Shown here in pieces: positions 22,226-35,045 of a stretch of DNA of 64,000 bases. The stretch covers positions 325,773 through 389,772 of the forward strand of contig NW_023998457.1 of the NCBI RefSeq assembly GCF_014805625.2. Direction: 5' to 3'. Under the pieces are notes generated by a model that did not search any database, had not been told where the DNA came from, and saw only the letters and a list, made by a program, of their open reading frames with translations. Positions within the stretch are counted from its first letter, which is position 1. Each line of letters starts with the position of its first letter. Made by a program: the position numbers and the translations under genes. The DNA comes from Glossina fuscipes (Eukaryota; Arthropoda; Insecta; Diptera; Glossinidae).

Positions 22226-24294
22226 ATTACAACAAATACAACGGTGAAAAATTTCATGTGGATGTCCCAATAAAACGGAAAAAGTCCACTTTCACGCCTA
22301 CGTAATTTTTTCTCTTCTTGTTTTTTTTCTATTTCTATTTTTTTTTTTAATATTTTTTTTTTTTTTAAGATAAACGTAGTAGTAATGAAAGATAAAAATA
22401 TCTGGTTCAATGAGATCGAGAGGTTCATCTCCCAGCAGAGCAAACTATTGATTGTTCATATAATAAGTTAAAGTGAAGCAAGTATTTCAACAATTTCTGA
22501 TAGCGAGTAAATTTCAATATACTTTTTGGATTTTTTTTCCTATGTTATTTCAAAAGGCTAACCTATAAAAATTCTCTATTGTCTAATATTCAGCTCAGAA
22601 TATTACATCTATCAGTTTACACTTGATAAGGTCCCCCAGTGTATTTTTCTACATAAACGATATGTTGCCGCAGGCACATGAACGTTGTCTTTGTTGCTTA
22701 TGAAGTGTACACTTATCACAATTTTCAAACAATGTAATCTTTAGGTAGGCATTAACTGCATCACCATGTGTATGGATTATTGATTAAATTCCACCTAAAA
22801 GACGAAGAAAACCTTTTCAAAGGTAAGAGAAATCAATTTTTTTTTTTTTTTTGTTTTCCCAGCACAAGTGGTTTTCAAGCATTTTTACCCACATTGTGAA
22901 TGGAACCATTTATGCAACAGCTTTTTGTTTTTGTTTTTTTTTTTTTTTATGTTTAGCATGCGGCAGCAAGCAATTTTAGATCGTAGAGTGAAAATTAAAA
23001 GAACAAGGCACAAATAAGCCAAATACAACTTTGATGTGGTTAGTTTAAGCTGCCACGTACTAGGACCAAACGATTTATTCATGCATTGCAGTCCATTTTG
23101 CGACACTGCACCAAATTTCCTTGTCTCTGCTTTTTCCCCAAAAAACCTTACAATGCATATAATTTCAATCCAAAGAACTTATGCTGTTTACAAACGGGGA
23201 GGGGGGCGGGGGGGGAAAAGAAGAAAATAAATGATATGTGCAAGTAAACCGAAACGATGCTTATAAAAAGAAACGGCAACAATTGCAGATGCAGTTATAT
23301 GCAAAAACGTATGCATATATGCACTTGAAAACGCTTCAATTCAAACGGACACAATGAGGTCAAATCTGAAATACTGTTCTTGACAATGATGAAGATGTTG
23401 GCTACCTGCTGTTCATTTTCCTCGCTGTTGTTTTACCAAATTGGCTTTTATTGTTAGTATAATTGTCAAGAATCATTTCAAAGTATTTTTTAAGGTTATT
23501 TCAAAAACAAATACATATATAAATGTTTTCATTGGCGGCTGGTTAAAAAATTCGTAGCGAAAATCAAAATATACTTTAAGTACAGGTTTTGTGATTCCAT
23601 GCTCAGAAATTCTGCCTAAGGAAATAGTAGTAGTAGTAGTAGTAGTGGTAGTTCATATAACATGTGTGTATATATATATATATATAGATATGAACAGTTT
23701 TTTTCCGGCATCCGAACATTTTCCTATTTCTAGATATGATGTAAATATTTTTACTGAAATTCCTCAATTTTGATTGATAATTTTTGCGAATTGTCACACT
23801 CGCAAAAATAATGTTCGAAAGGAATAATGATAAGAACATGCAAACGTCTCTGGCCAGAACTATATCCGTGGGATCGAAAGTTATAGATGAAAATTTGAAA
23901 AAATTATCCATGTTTTGGATTTTTTTTGCATTATAGGCTTTGTATGTAAACGGATCGCACCCATTTTGCCACATTTTGTCACTCGATCAAGACTGTGAGG
24001 CTTCGCAAACTTTATTCAAGAAATTGGCAAATTAGGATAATAATTGGTATAAAAACCGCTCTTACGTGTAGTGTTAATCAGTCACATGTTTTGCCGGCAT
24101 AAGGCTTTTCCTCTCGTAGACCTCCACAGATAACTAAGCAAGGAACTAAACGTTTTACAATCGAAGATATTCTGTAAAGTTCGAAACAAGCATTAGTCCA
24201 AAATGCAGATTCTACACTATGCAGTAAATGGATGATGGACTTCCGTCAAAGCTACATTAACTTATATTGATTGGTCAGGGATCGAACGTAATTG
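22226..24294. other. AT-rich spacer with microsatellites
   Basis: No gene is visible. Homopolymer-rich tracts lie at about 22320-22370, 22838-22853 and 22930-22949, a G-rich tract at about 23197-23214, (TAG)n at 23624-23650 and (TA)n at about 23670-23690. The 123-codon minus frame at 23603-23974 includes residues encoded by these microsatellites (HIYIYIYI, YYYYYYY) and is not credible. Confidence 0.45.
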
Positions 24295-25315
24295 TAATCG
24301 ACTCCAACATTATTTTTATGCCCTACCACACTTGTAATACAAGCTATATTAGGTTAGCGCGGACGTATGTAACTCCCAGGGTTTACAATACACCCACCTT
24401 TTATTATACTGATCGATTCGAGAATCATTTTCTAAATCGTCCTAAGCCTGTCTATCGGTTTGTCCGTCTAATGTCTTTCCACGTGCAATTTTTGAGATAT
24501 ATTAATGAAATTTGATACACAGACGTACATTGGCCCAAGGACGAACGCTACAGAAAATGGTTCGTGTTGGTCCACTTTTTCTACCACTCCCTACATAACG
24601 CCCTATTTTATAAAGTATTTATATAAAGAAAAATTGCAATTTTCTTGACAAAAGTGGTTACATAGTAATCATTCGGCATACGAAATTGGTGTGAAAACTA
24701 TAGACCAGCTCGAACAATTTTTTATAGTCACTCTTATATAACTGTTCCTAGGTAATGAGGTCGAATTTCCAATATATCATCGTGAAAATTAGCTCATAAC
24801 AGTAAAATGATAAAGAAATGGAAATCCTTACCGCATTTGGACCACGTAGGTCTATTTTTTAGCTATCACCGTATGTAAGGATTCTCATGAAACGTAAACC
24901 CTTATATTTCAAAAAAGACTAATTGTTAATTTTTTTCTGATGAAAAGTGAATAAGAAAATTAAGCGAACCTAGTTGCAACCACGTGGGTCGATTTCTACC
25001 CCCATTTCTTATGATGTCCTAATAATTCGCAGTACGGTTTCAGCAAAAAATTGACGGTAGAGAATTTGGCTCACATAGGTCTATTTCTTTTTGGAACTGC
25101 AACATATATAGGCGCTATCGCGAAACGTAAAGTGTTATAAGGAGGGAGAGTCTAATCTGCGGACTTTCATGAAAACTATGCCTTTACGCGAAAATAATGT
25201 GTACTTTTCGGTGTTTTGTTATCGAAACCAGCGAATGATTGCATCAGGATATGTAATTTAGGGTATATAATGTTCGGCATTGCCCGGCTATAATGTTCTT
25301 ACTTGTTATTCACTT
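24295..25315 (+). mobile_element. HINE/DINE-like element, family 2, nearly full length
   Basis: The longest copy in the window (about 1 kb). In order: 5' palindrome remnant 'gccctaccacacttgtaata'; 'cttttattatactgatcgat'; the core 'gcctgtctatcggtttgtcc' (about 24448); 'atttttgagatatattaatg'; 'ggacgaacgctacagaaaat'; 'acataacgccctattttata'; 'acaaaagtggttacatagta'; 'tttggaccacgtaggtcta'. It ends with a 3' hairpin-like 'gttcggcattgcccggct' followed by 'ataatgttcttacttgtt' (about 25271-25307). Copies at 41.6 and 61.9 kb share both ends. A hairpin close to the 3' end is typical of Helitron-type elements, so assignment to the Helentron-dependent class is inferred. It has no coding capacity. Confidence 0.7.
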
Positions 25316-26849
25316 GTTATTTAAACTCTTTCAAGTGGATTGTTCAGTTTTATTTGGCTATCTACGAGAAATACCGCCGCTAGTCAATGATATTAAGTAA
25401 CACTCTCTAGTCCCGATTTGAAATAAGTCCGAGTCTCATTATATAAGGTTTCATAGCAAGCTAAAGTGTAATGTAGTATAGCATAGTAGTAAAGTATAGT
25501 AAGAGAAAGTAGCAATCGTAGGTTACGGTAATATTTACATAATGTCGAACAAGCTTAAAAGATAAATGAGAAAAATGTTGATAAGAAAAGAAGTGGAAAA
25601 AATGACGAAAAAGAGAATGCATAAAAAGGAGATGAAGAAGAGATGCAAAGAAGAGGAAAAAGGGTCGTAAACAGAAAAACAAAAAAAAAAGAAAATTAAA
25701 AAATGGAGGACAGGAAGAAAAGTTTGCCGAAGAAAACGAAAACTAAAAAGAAAATGTCGAAAAAGTTTGGATAAATCTTTGAAATATTATCACTTATGAT
25801 ATGTAGTCTGAAAAGTTTGTTTCTATTCACGTAATATTAATTTTTTTTTTTTTTTTTTTTTTATGTCATCCATAACGAGCAGATATTACGTTGTATATAC
25901 AAGTAGGAGAAGTTTAAAAATGTTTTAACGTAAATATCATGAGTCAGTCTGTTGTTTAATGTGATTACGTGACACAAAGCTGAACTAAGCAAATAAACAA
26001 TTCATATTATTTATAACATTTTAGACAGGTATCAAAAGGGTCAAATGTTGTACATGTTAAAAACACAATAATTCTCCATGTACGTGACCGTCTAAATGAC
26101 CGTCCGATAAATGCCCCGAATAAATTTTAAATACATCAACGGTTGAACCAACGGTACGCTTATTTTATCATATCGTTTATTACAATACTCAGAAAAATAA
26201 CCATCTAAATATATAAATATATATATATATATATACATGTAGTCATACATATATAGTTATATATTTCAGATCAGCATAAAACCAGTTGATTATTTAACTA
26301 TAACCATCCTATGTCCTTTCTATTGGAATTCTCAAAATTTTTTTAATGCAAAAGTTTAGAATATTTTTATATATCATCAGACAGCTAAATCTCTTAATAA
26401 TAACTACAAAGTGAACATAAGAAATGGAGATGCATTTTTGCTGCATATTGAAGCCTATTCCGTGCATGTGTTTTTATAACGACTCCTACCAGGATGTGCC
26501 TCACAGGCACACTGTCATAAAGAAATCCCATATCTTTGACAGGAAGAATCCAATGTTTAGGCGAACTATATACAACATTTCAAGATATTAATAGCAGTAT
26601 CGTGCAGTGTGTGATAATCTTTGCACGAGCTATGAACTAAACCGATTCTAATCTGCCAGTAAAGGCTTGAAAGGAACTAAATCCACTGCTCTCTGCCCAA
26701 AGACAACTTATTTGTTCAGCGTCACTGCCGGTTCTTTGTATTTTGTTCTTAGTCCTTCGCCTTCTATTACATATTAAGTTGTTGATTTCCTATGAATCAC
26801 ATAGTTCAGCATTTGTCTTACAAATCCTAAGTATACCATATCCAGGTAG
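25316..26849. other. AT-rich spacer
   Basis: I see no gene. An A/G-rich stretch runs from about 25560 to 25770, there is a poly-T run near 25842-25862, and (TA)n at 26207-26235. Confidence 0.4.
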
Positions 26850-26940
26850 AATAGCAGATAAGAATGCCGGCTGCCAAGTTAGTGATCGCTGGTTCACTAA
26901 CACTTACGGGTTGGTCACGAACCCATTAGCCTGCAGCCAT
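26850..26940 (+). other. tRNA-like double-hairpin segment (possible SINE head or tRNA relic)
   Basis: Two inverted repeats follow each other: GTTAGTGA-tcgctgg(t)-TCACTAAC at about 26878-26901, then GGGTT-ggtcacg-AACCC (5-bp stem, 7-base loop) at about 26909-26925. The spacing and the 5-7-5 arm recall anticodon and T arms, and the words resemble the head of the SINE at 47.6 kb. The T-loop lacks TTCRA, and I cannot build a full cloverleaf, so this is only a candidate relic. Confidence 0.25.
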
Positions 26941-27885
26941 CGGCCTATCTCTTTCTCTCTCTCTCTCCACTCCCATTTCTTTCTAACCATTGCCATGTGG
27001 TACAAATAAGGATTACCGCCTAAGTGATCCGAAGGAAAAAAAAAAGTTTGACGTAGATCATCACCATCATAACTTCGATCCTACTCAACTACTTTGAAAT
27101 GTGTTAAGCTTAGAATTTCCCCAAATATCATCTTGAACTTATATACGAATTCATTTTCATTAAATGTTGTGGACATTACGAAACCTGGAAAGTAAAGCAA
27201 CTTGATCCCTAAGCTGCCACGCATTTTAATTGATTGGGCATTAGTGCTTTAAGTATTTCTAAACGGCATTTGATGAATGATGAGATCAATACTTATAATA
27301 ATAATTTAAAGATAAAACAATTTAAAGATAACCTTAAAACCGATGATTTATGTACTTCGGGATATTTACGATAACATGAATCCATAAAATAGCTTGATTT
27401 TTACTACTATTTTATGCATCTTTTTTTCCCCTCCTTTCTCTTTTTTTATTTATTTATTTTTTTTTTTTTTTCTTTACCTTTTATACAATTCTATTATTGT
27501 TACTAGTTTCATTACCATCTAGTAATGAATGTTGACCTCTTCTTCGAGTAGTAAACTATAATATTTTATAGCGCACTTATTCATATATACGGTACGTGTA
27601 AGAATGAGAATTATTGTGTGGGTAGCTTGCTGCTGCTACTTTAACATATGTTGATTTGTTGGTTAGTGTGGCTTATTTGTATAGAGAGGCCACAACATCA
27701 TGCGGCAGGTGTGAGAAAATCAATGTCTAAAACCGAAAACTTACAAACACGTTTGCATTGCATGCCTACACAAACAAGGGCTAACATTTATTTCATATCA
27801 AATACGAGAACAAATTACTCTTGCATTCATAGTCATTAAATGCAAAAAAATAATTAGGGGAGTAGAAGAGTTGAGGGTTTCGTAA

Positions 27886-27917
<32 letters not shown>

Positions 27918-30059
27918 AGCTTCGTTTACACCATACTCTACTGAAAACGATAATATAGACTGCTTATGTCCAGGCTAATGCTTTTTGGTCAGGGCCAATG
28001 TCGGCGGCAACCACTTACGATGTGTTTGTTGGCTTAAAAATGTTACATTCATAAACAAATGTATGGGTTTAGATTTTTCTGCCCTCTCTTGTTTTTTTTT
28101 TTAGTTGCTTTAGTCGGTCACAGTTGTATATAATTTGTTGTTACTTCTTCAATACAGTCAGTCATCAGTAGGACATATGTTTACTTTCTCAATTCACAGG
28201 TAACAGGTATCGAGACTAGGAAACAAGCTTCTTTGTTCATCATCATCCATATATTGGGTAAATAATTTGAATATGGATGAATGATAGAAATTTTGTGATT
28301 TAATGAAATAGCGTTAAGACTATCACTACCATGTGTACATTGTCTTGCTTGCACACAATTCATATTCGATTTAATTCTATTACTTACCACACTACTTACT
28401 ACACACTTGCAACGGCCTTGCATTTAAATGGAAGATAAGCAGAAGGATTGATTTCGCAAATTAGTTGAACTAATATTTAATTCGTGTTGCGTATCCTATA
28501 GTCGTTTTAAGCTTTATACGATTTTCTCATCTTCTCTCGTATACGATATTTAATATTTGTTTAGCGTAGTTGAAGCCTTTTTTTTCCTTTCCCCCTACCC
28601 TTATCTAATTGCTTTTAATTATAATATTTATAAATTTCACTTCCTATTAAACACACTCGGTTGGTCATTTTTTAGAAGGCATTTAGGCAATATACACACT
28701 TATATAATGACACTTATTCATTTTAGTTAAATATTGTTTCTTCTATAATTATTATATTAAAAAATGTGATGAAAAATTTTGAGAAGTGTTTGCCTAAAGT
28801 CGAATCTTTCATTATCTTTTGTCGCATGTTAAAGGGGGATTTAATAAATATTAGGTAAGGGAAAAACTTTGGGAATCATAATATTACTAATCCTATCCAA
28901 TCATCCTATAGGTTCAGTTGGTTGTCAGAGAGGGGAGAAAGAGGAGATTCACCAATTATGAAAAAGGGCGATAAGGGTTTGCAGACTTATGAAAGAATTC
29001 GCAAAGAAGAGGTAGGCAAATGGTTCACTACTGTCGAAAGTAGTAACAACAATTTTCGGCATTCTTTCGTAGTATGGATCAGTTATGTTACATATCTCCA
29101 AACAAGCGATTCTTTGCAAGGGATCTTTCTCTCAGATAAGTTAATATGAATGGCAAACTGTTCGCGCCATTCAAACAAATCGCCAAATTCCTTCCCTCAT
29201 TTATGTTAAAAATTACTTACACCTATAAATCTCTATCCATGCTAAAGGGAAGGAACAAAAGAAAAAATTTAAAGTAAGTGAGAAATATCCATACATAAGT
29301 TATACGTGGAAATCAAGCTCGTAATATTTGTTAACTTGCGGAAATATCTTATATGCTCTTAACGCGCCGTATAATTGTATATCCGGCGAGGCGTGATTAA
29401 ATTACTAAAGCAAAATTAAATGAAAAAAACTTTTGTTTTTTTTTTTTAAATCGCGAACATGTCTGCTAGTGGGCAACACCCATTTGGAAAACGACCTTGC
29501 AAGCAATAACTAAAGCTATCTGTACAACGAAATTTGCTTCAATTTTTTTACGTCTACGATATTCATAAAAAGCTATGCAAATTTTATAATTTTTTTTTTT
29601 TTTTTTGTTAATTTTCGAAAGAATGAAAGGTTCAACAATAAACAGACATGACTGCTTAACTTGAAATAAATGTATGCGTGCATACAGAATTACGGACTTA
29701 TGTCATGAAAATGTGCAAAAAGAGTGATCAATGCAATCCCCTTGAAAGTGTAAACCTTTGCACGTTTTTACAATTTTTGTGTGTGCGTTCAAATTGTCGA
29801 AAAATGAAAACGAAAACTAATTAAACGGCATGCATCCGTGTCCGTGTGTGATGACATAATGAAAAAGCTAAAACATTGTCTAGGAAGAAATTTGCGAAAT
29901 TTTGATTCGTTGACTTTAATATGTAAGAATTGCTTCGTGCACGAGTTCTTATCGTGGCTCATTAAACTAAAACTTCAGGGAAAATTTGTTATGATGGTGT
30001 AATACCACTTGTTTAGATTCTGATTCACTCTGGATGATTGAATGCCATTGTAAAGTTTC
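26941..30059. other. Long featureless AT-rich spacer
   Basis: About 3 kb with no supported gene or element. Landmarks are a short CT tract (about 26950-26970), T-rich tracts near 27440-27472, an A30 run at 27887-27916, poly-T at about 29591-29606, and a weak imperfect GC-containing inverted repeat near 29360-29395. Small frames at 28181-28423 (minus) and 28922-29149 (plus) show no motif. Confidence 0.4.
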
Positions 30060-30640
30060 GTTTGGCGATCGCAGACTTTGAATATACATGCATTGATGAG
30101 GATTATCGAAATCGGTGATAATTTCATTTGGTAACCAAAGGTGAGGTAATAACTAATTTTTGCGATGACAACGGAGATCGCTCATAACCTCATTTGACAA
30201 TTAAGAATTACGGATATAACTTCAAAATTATGCGGCCCGGTCATATAACCTCACTTGTGTGAAGGCTATGGAAATCGACTATAATCTCTATTAACTTTTC
30301 AGGATATCGCTTATAAGGAACTTGCCCTGCACATTGTAGAGATCCGACATAACCCCATTCGAAAACTAAGTACATCGCATATAACCTTACTTGTGTGAAG
30401 ACAATGGTGATCTGGCATAACGTTATTTAACAACAAAGAACATCGAATATAACTTTATTCGGAAAGCTAGATCGGAATCGGAAATAATTTGGAAAACTTA
30501 AGACATCGGATATTATCTCACTAGAGTGAAATCAGCGAAGACGGTACGTAACCTTATTCGATTGCAAAAGACATCGTATATAACCTCAGAACTGTCGGGA
30601 TTGGACAAAACATCATTTTTGTGGCAGCTTTAGAAATCGC
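30060..30640. repeat. Degenerate tandem array with ATAACCTCA motif
   Basis: Words such as 'catcgcatataacctta', 'catcgaatataacttt' and 'catcgtatataacctca' recur at about 30372, 30430 and 30571. Intervening copies of 'cttgtgtgaag' (30256, 30390) and 'gagatcg/gatctgg' are also present. Unit boundaries are blurred (about 60-75 bases) and the order is partly scrambled. It has no coding content. Confidence 0.55.
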
Positions 30641-30789
30641 CCACAATGTCACTGCTGGACAATGGAACGGTATAGAGGCATACAACGGGAGTACAATTTC
30701 CACGACGATCTCATTGATATCCGCTACACGGTAGCAGTTGCTCGCAATGCATTCCACACGCTTGGGGTAAGAACGGCTTAGGTGATTTC

Positions 30790-30829
<40 letters not shown>

Positions 30830-32379
30830 ATTTCTCTCCCTCTCTCTACGTAACCACGCTTTTTGAAACATTTGTATGAGTTTAGAACCAGATACAAATA
30901 TCAAACATAACCTCAATATTTATCAATTATCCTTTTTCATGATTTTTGCATCTTCTTTGCATATTCCAAGTCCGTTAAAAATTTTTAATTTATGGCCGTT
31001 GTAATTAACGAATTTTAGTCTTTATTTGCAATAATTGCATGAAGGAATTCTTTTTTTTTTTTTAAGAAATCTTCGCAACTATTTTATTTAGAAGAATGAA
31101 ACAATTAAAAGCAATGAGCGCAGCGTCTAAACTTTTTTTATTTATCGTATGTAGCGAAAAGAATTTATTATTATAATTTTTGCTTTATGTTATTCTTTAT
31201 ATTCATTTTCTCACTCGATTGTATGTCTTCTCTACCTCGTTCCCGTTGAATTAGTATTCCATCGTCATAACATTGCTGTTTTGTTTACAAAACGTCCATT
31301 AACATTATGTGGCTTTTTTTTTTTATCATAGAAGAGAATTTTCTTTCGTTTATAGTTATTTGTTCCCTTTAAAAAGCTATTGTTTTGGAAAATTTCTAAA
31401 AATACGACGACAAAAATAAACAACAAGCAGCAAACAAACAAATAAAACTGACAAAACAATAGTAAAGAAGAGATCCTAAGGCAACGTATATATGGTGGAT
31501 CTAAAAAAGTACACAAATACCCGGTGAGCACTCAGGCTCTGCGAGAGCATAAAAGGCATATTTGTTCATGTTGTAGTTTACAATTTATTTACGGTAAATA
31601 GAATAAGGAAAAAGAGGAAGAATACAAGAGAAGAAAAATGGAAGAAAGGAAGTGCACACAAATAATAAAAACCGGGAACATACAAAACGAGTGTAGCGTA
31701 AAGAAGTCTACAAAAAAAAAAAAAAAACCAAAATGAAATAACAATAAAAAAGAAGAAGACATTTTTAAAAAAGTTTGAGTTACGACGTACATACGTATAA
31801 TTGCATGAAAAAACTTGTCAGACTCACTGAACGAAAACCGCGCGCGTACACAACAATATGCGGATGCTTACAATAAATTTCTCTGTTTTATAGTTTCTAA
31901 AGTAAAAACTAAGCTAAACGAAAACGAAAACGTAGAAAAATTAGAAAATATTTTTTCTCTTTTTTTTTTTTTTTGTTGTAAACTCAAACTAAGAAAACAT
32001 TTATGTACTGAATTCCATTGAAATAAAACCTTTTTGTCTTATTTTTTCCACATTTATTATGGGGAAGTATATTAACTTTATTATTTTACTTGTCGTGTGT
32101 ATTATAAATTTTTGTTATAATCGAGGAAACGATAGTCACATGTCTGCTCAGTCTATCAGTCAAAATGCCTGTAAGCATCAATGTTGAGGTTATGTTCGAG
32201 CAATACATGTTTGATCTTCGGAAATTGTAGTTAGAGCAGCTTAAAAGCCGATCGGCAGCGATCATCTAGTGAGAACTAGAAATTTCTTAAATATCAAAAT
32301 CCTTACATACCCAAGGATACTATATTCCAAATGTCTTTATAAGATGAGTTGCGTCTTCAAACGCTGAGTGAGCTAGGCA
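30641..32379. other. AT-rich spacer with (CT)n
   Basis: No gene. It contains (CT)n at 30793-30827 and several homopolymer tracts. A reverse-oriented 'gttgaggttatgttcgagca' near 32184 carries the ATAACCTCA motif found in the nearby arrays. A/G-rich DNA spans 31600-31780. Confidence 0.45.
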
Positions 32380-32930
32380 GGCACAATGAAATGAATAATA
32401 TGGGCGCATGGCCATTCGGGTATTGAGGGCAACGAAAGGGCTGACTGTCTAGCCAAGAGAAGAGAGTCGGAGGGGCCGTGGTAGGTGCTGAACCGTTCTG
32501 CAGGGTACCAAGAATCTACAATAATCTGCTGGTATCGCAATGTGCACCGAATAAAGCGGATTGCCGTTGGAAGCACTGTGCAGGACAACCGCAGGCAAAA
32601 AGATTAATGAACTCCGGTATGGCACATAAATTGCTTGAACTAAGAAAAAACGAGCTACGTTTAGTTACCGACTTCTACACGAGTCACAATTCCCTCAGGT
32701 ACCATCTGAAAAACATAGGTATGTATGAGACTGATTCATGCAGCTTCTGCCAAAGCACGAGTGAAACGTCCTATCATATTCATATTCTATGTGAATTGAC
32801 TTGTGTGACCACGCGCAGAATAAGACATCAAATGCTTGGCGAGCATTTTACAACGGCGGAAACGGTATGGTGCTCCGATCCAAAGAACCTGACGGGATTC
32901 ATAAAAATTCTAAAACTGCGTATGTAATAG
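32380..32930 (+). pseudogene. LINE (non-LTR) RNase H and C-terminal fragment, frameshifted
   Basis: This is the 3' end of a non-LTR retrotransposon ORF2 with an RNase H domain. The first frame, from 32401, reads W-A-H-GHSGIEGNERADCLAKR, the conserved C-terminal block of LINE RNase H with its last catalytic Asp. At about 32478 the frame shifts and an open stretch of 149 codons follows to 32927. It contains GAEPFC, QAKRLM, LVTDFYTSHNSLRYHL, a CSFC-(8)-YHIHILCE zinc-finger-like motif, and a terminal GFIKILKLRM before TAA. Such RNase H-bearing LINEs belong to the I/R1/Loa assemblage, and the clade is not resolved. Reverse transcriptase and endonuclease are absent upstream, so this is a 5'-truncated dead copy, the usual fate of LINE inserts. 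The fragment at 50.7-51.1 kb belongs to the same or a related family. Confidence 0.85.
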
Positions 32931-34019
32931 ATCCTCTAGGCCGCGTTAGGTCTTGACTATGTAATTAATAATATCAGTTCCCAGCCTGAACTTACCCGGC
33001 TCTGTATGGCGAAACCAATCGATGCAACATTGGAAGCATTGAACGGACAAATGGTCTGTTCACTACGCGCAGTAAAAATGGGTTCTTCTCTAGACGGTTT
33101 TTCTTTCGCTGCTGAAATCATATTCGGTCAAAAAGTTCATAGAAAATAACTGTTAGGGAAAAAGGGAGAGAACCTGTCGTATTTGCCTTTTTGGAAGCAA
33201 TACGAGTTTTTTTTTTTTCTTTCAAGTTTCAATATCGAAATAAATCACGTAGGCAGGACTTCAAGAGGAACACTCGATGAATACTTTCTTAAAAGGTCAT
33301 TATAAATTTCAAATTTCATCTAACCTATGAATCTTGGCCGAATGTAAAATGAAAATAGCCTTGTAAACGATCCATGACAGAGTTTCAGACAGAGTTCCAT
33401 ATGAAAATTCCATATGTACGCGGAAAGCGAAGTCTAAGGTCATATAACTTTCTCGAAATTTTTCGATTAAATTTTCATCCTAAAGCATATTCGTTCGGAT
33501 TTGCAGAATTTCATTTAAAATATTTTGTTTGAGCGACGGTATCATAATGAAAACGCTCTCAAAAGATTCGTTTTAAGCCGTACTTTACCAATTTGAAAAG
33601 AAGAAAATAAAAGAAAAAGAAGAATTTTTTTTGTTGTTATGCATTTCTATTAATTTTTAAATGAAATCATGTCATTACTTTCGTTTGCTTTGTCGTGTCC
33701 CTATTAACCCATTAAACCAACACGTATAAGCAACAGCTGCGATGGACATATAAATTACTTATGTATTATTTAAGATATACTTTTCATTTCATTCTTTATA
33801 CATATTTAAGACATTTTTTGATACCTTCCATACATACACGCGCGAGCTCTTCCTTTTAATCTCTTAATATGAAATTTGAAATTCTCAGAGGTAATTATAA
33901 TGCGCATAATGTGCAGACACATAAATTATTTGTAATTTCATCTAAGCAAGTTTTCATTTCAATTATCTAACATTCGAGCTTTTGTTAAATTAGCTTGAAG
34001 CAAAACTATATTAATATAA
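32931..34019. other. Spacer downstream of the LINE fragment
   Basis: No gene. The first 150 or so bases are less AT-rich and probably still LINE 3' untranslated sequence, but no poly-A end or duplication was identified. The remainder is plain AT-rich DNA. Confidence 0.4.
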
Positions 34020-35045
34020 TCCTACTTGCCTTTGTTTACCTGCCATCTTTAGTACACATACATAAGCGCGATAGTAGGGCAATAGATGTGTTTTTTCGAT
34101 AACTGTTCTAAGGCATATTTCCTTGATCATTTTTCCATTCCACTCTAAATTGATTTAATTACGCTCGCCAGTCCACTTGCCCGGCGCTTGCTATTACACA
34201 GTGTGATAATAGATTCAATGCGTTGATCGTAACATTAAAATGACCCCATGATCCCATTTACGTTTACCCTTGGATCAAAACACATAGACAGACATTAGAC
34301 TGACAGACGAAACAGACAAACTTAAATCAACTCTGAAACTCGTTCTTAATTAATAGGTCTACTGATAACCCTACCAGCTTTGCTTGCCTGCCAGCTTAGA
34401 TGGACATGGAAAAATTAGTGATAGTCCTCGTTCCCGCCTAAAGGCCCAATAAGTAAATTCTTGATCACATTTCCTTTCCATTTTCATGTGATTTAACTGC
34501 GCTCGCTACATTCTCCTCATTCCCTTGTCAGTCGCCTGCTGTTAAAACTTGCCCATCAACACACCTTTGCAATAAAAGGTTAAAGTACGACAATTGGTCC
34601 AACAAGTTAATAAAACAACCTTGACCGTAATATTAAAATGGTGCGATGACACCTGTCGTCCCAAACATATGAATATAAAAATGCAAAAATAGATATCAGC
34701 CGGACAGATGGACAGACAAGCTTAAGATAACTTTGGAAAACGTTCCTAATTAAAATCCTATAGGTTTCCTTGTTTGCCATCTTAGGTAGATATCTAACAA
34801 TGCGCAACAGTGCCTTATCCTTGATCATAATTTTAAAATGGTGCGATGACATCTATGCTCAATAAAGACGTCCCAAACATGTAAATATAAAAATACGTAG
34901 AGATATATCAGACGGACACTTAAATCAAGTCCGAAAATCAATGGGTCTTATAAAAGCTCAGGCTATATTCGGTTTGTCTAGATGTTACATCAATCCGCAT
35001 AGAGAGTTAATATATCGCCTACCACAAGTGGCGTAGAGTATAAAA
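34020..35045 (-). repeat. Complex tandem block containing family-2 HINE modules
   Basis: A repeated series. 'ccttgatcatttttccattc' (about 34121) recurs as 'tcttgatcacatttcctttc' (about 34460), each followed by 'gatttaa(t/c)tacgctcgc(c/t)a'. 'accgtaatattaaaatggtg' (about 34623) recurs as 'atcataattttaaaatggtg' (about 34823), both followed by 'cgatgaca'. GACR cores occur near 34288, 34700 and 34907. The right end is a family-2 terminus, 'cctaccacaagtggcgtaga' then 'gtataaaa' (about 35020-35045). This looks like serial duplication of one minus-oriented element. Confidence 0.55.

Noticed and set aside
23603..23974. 123-codon minus-strand frame
   Set aside because: Its C-terminal third is encoded by TA and TAG microsatellites (IYIYIY, YYYYYYY). 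No motif in the rest.
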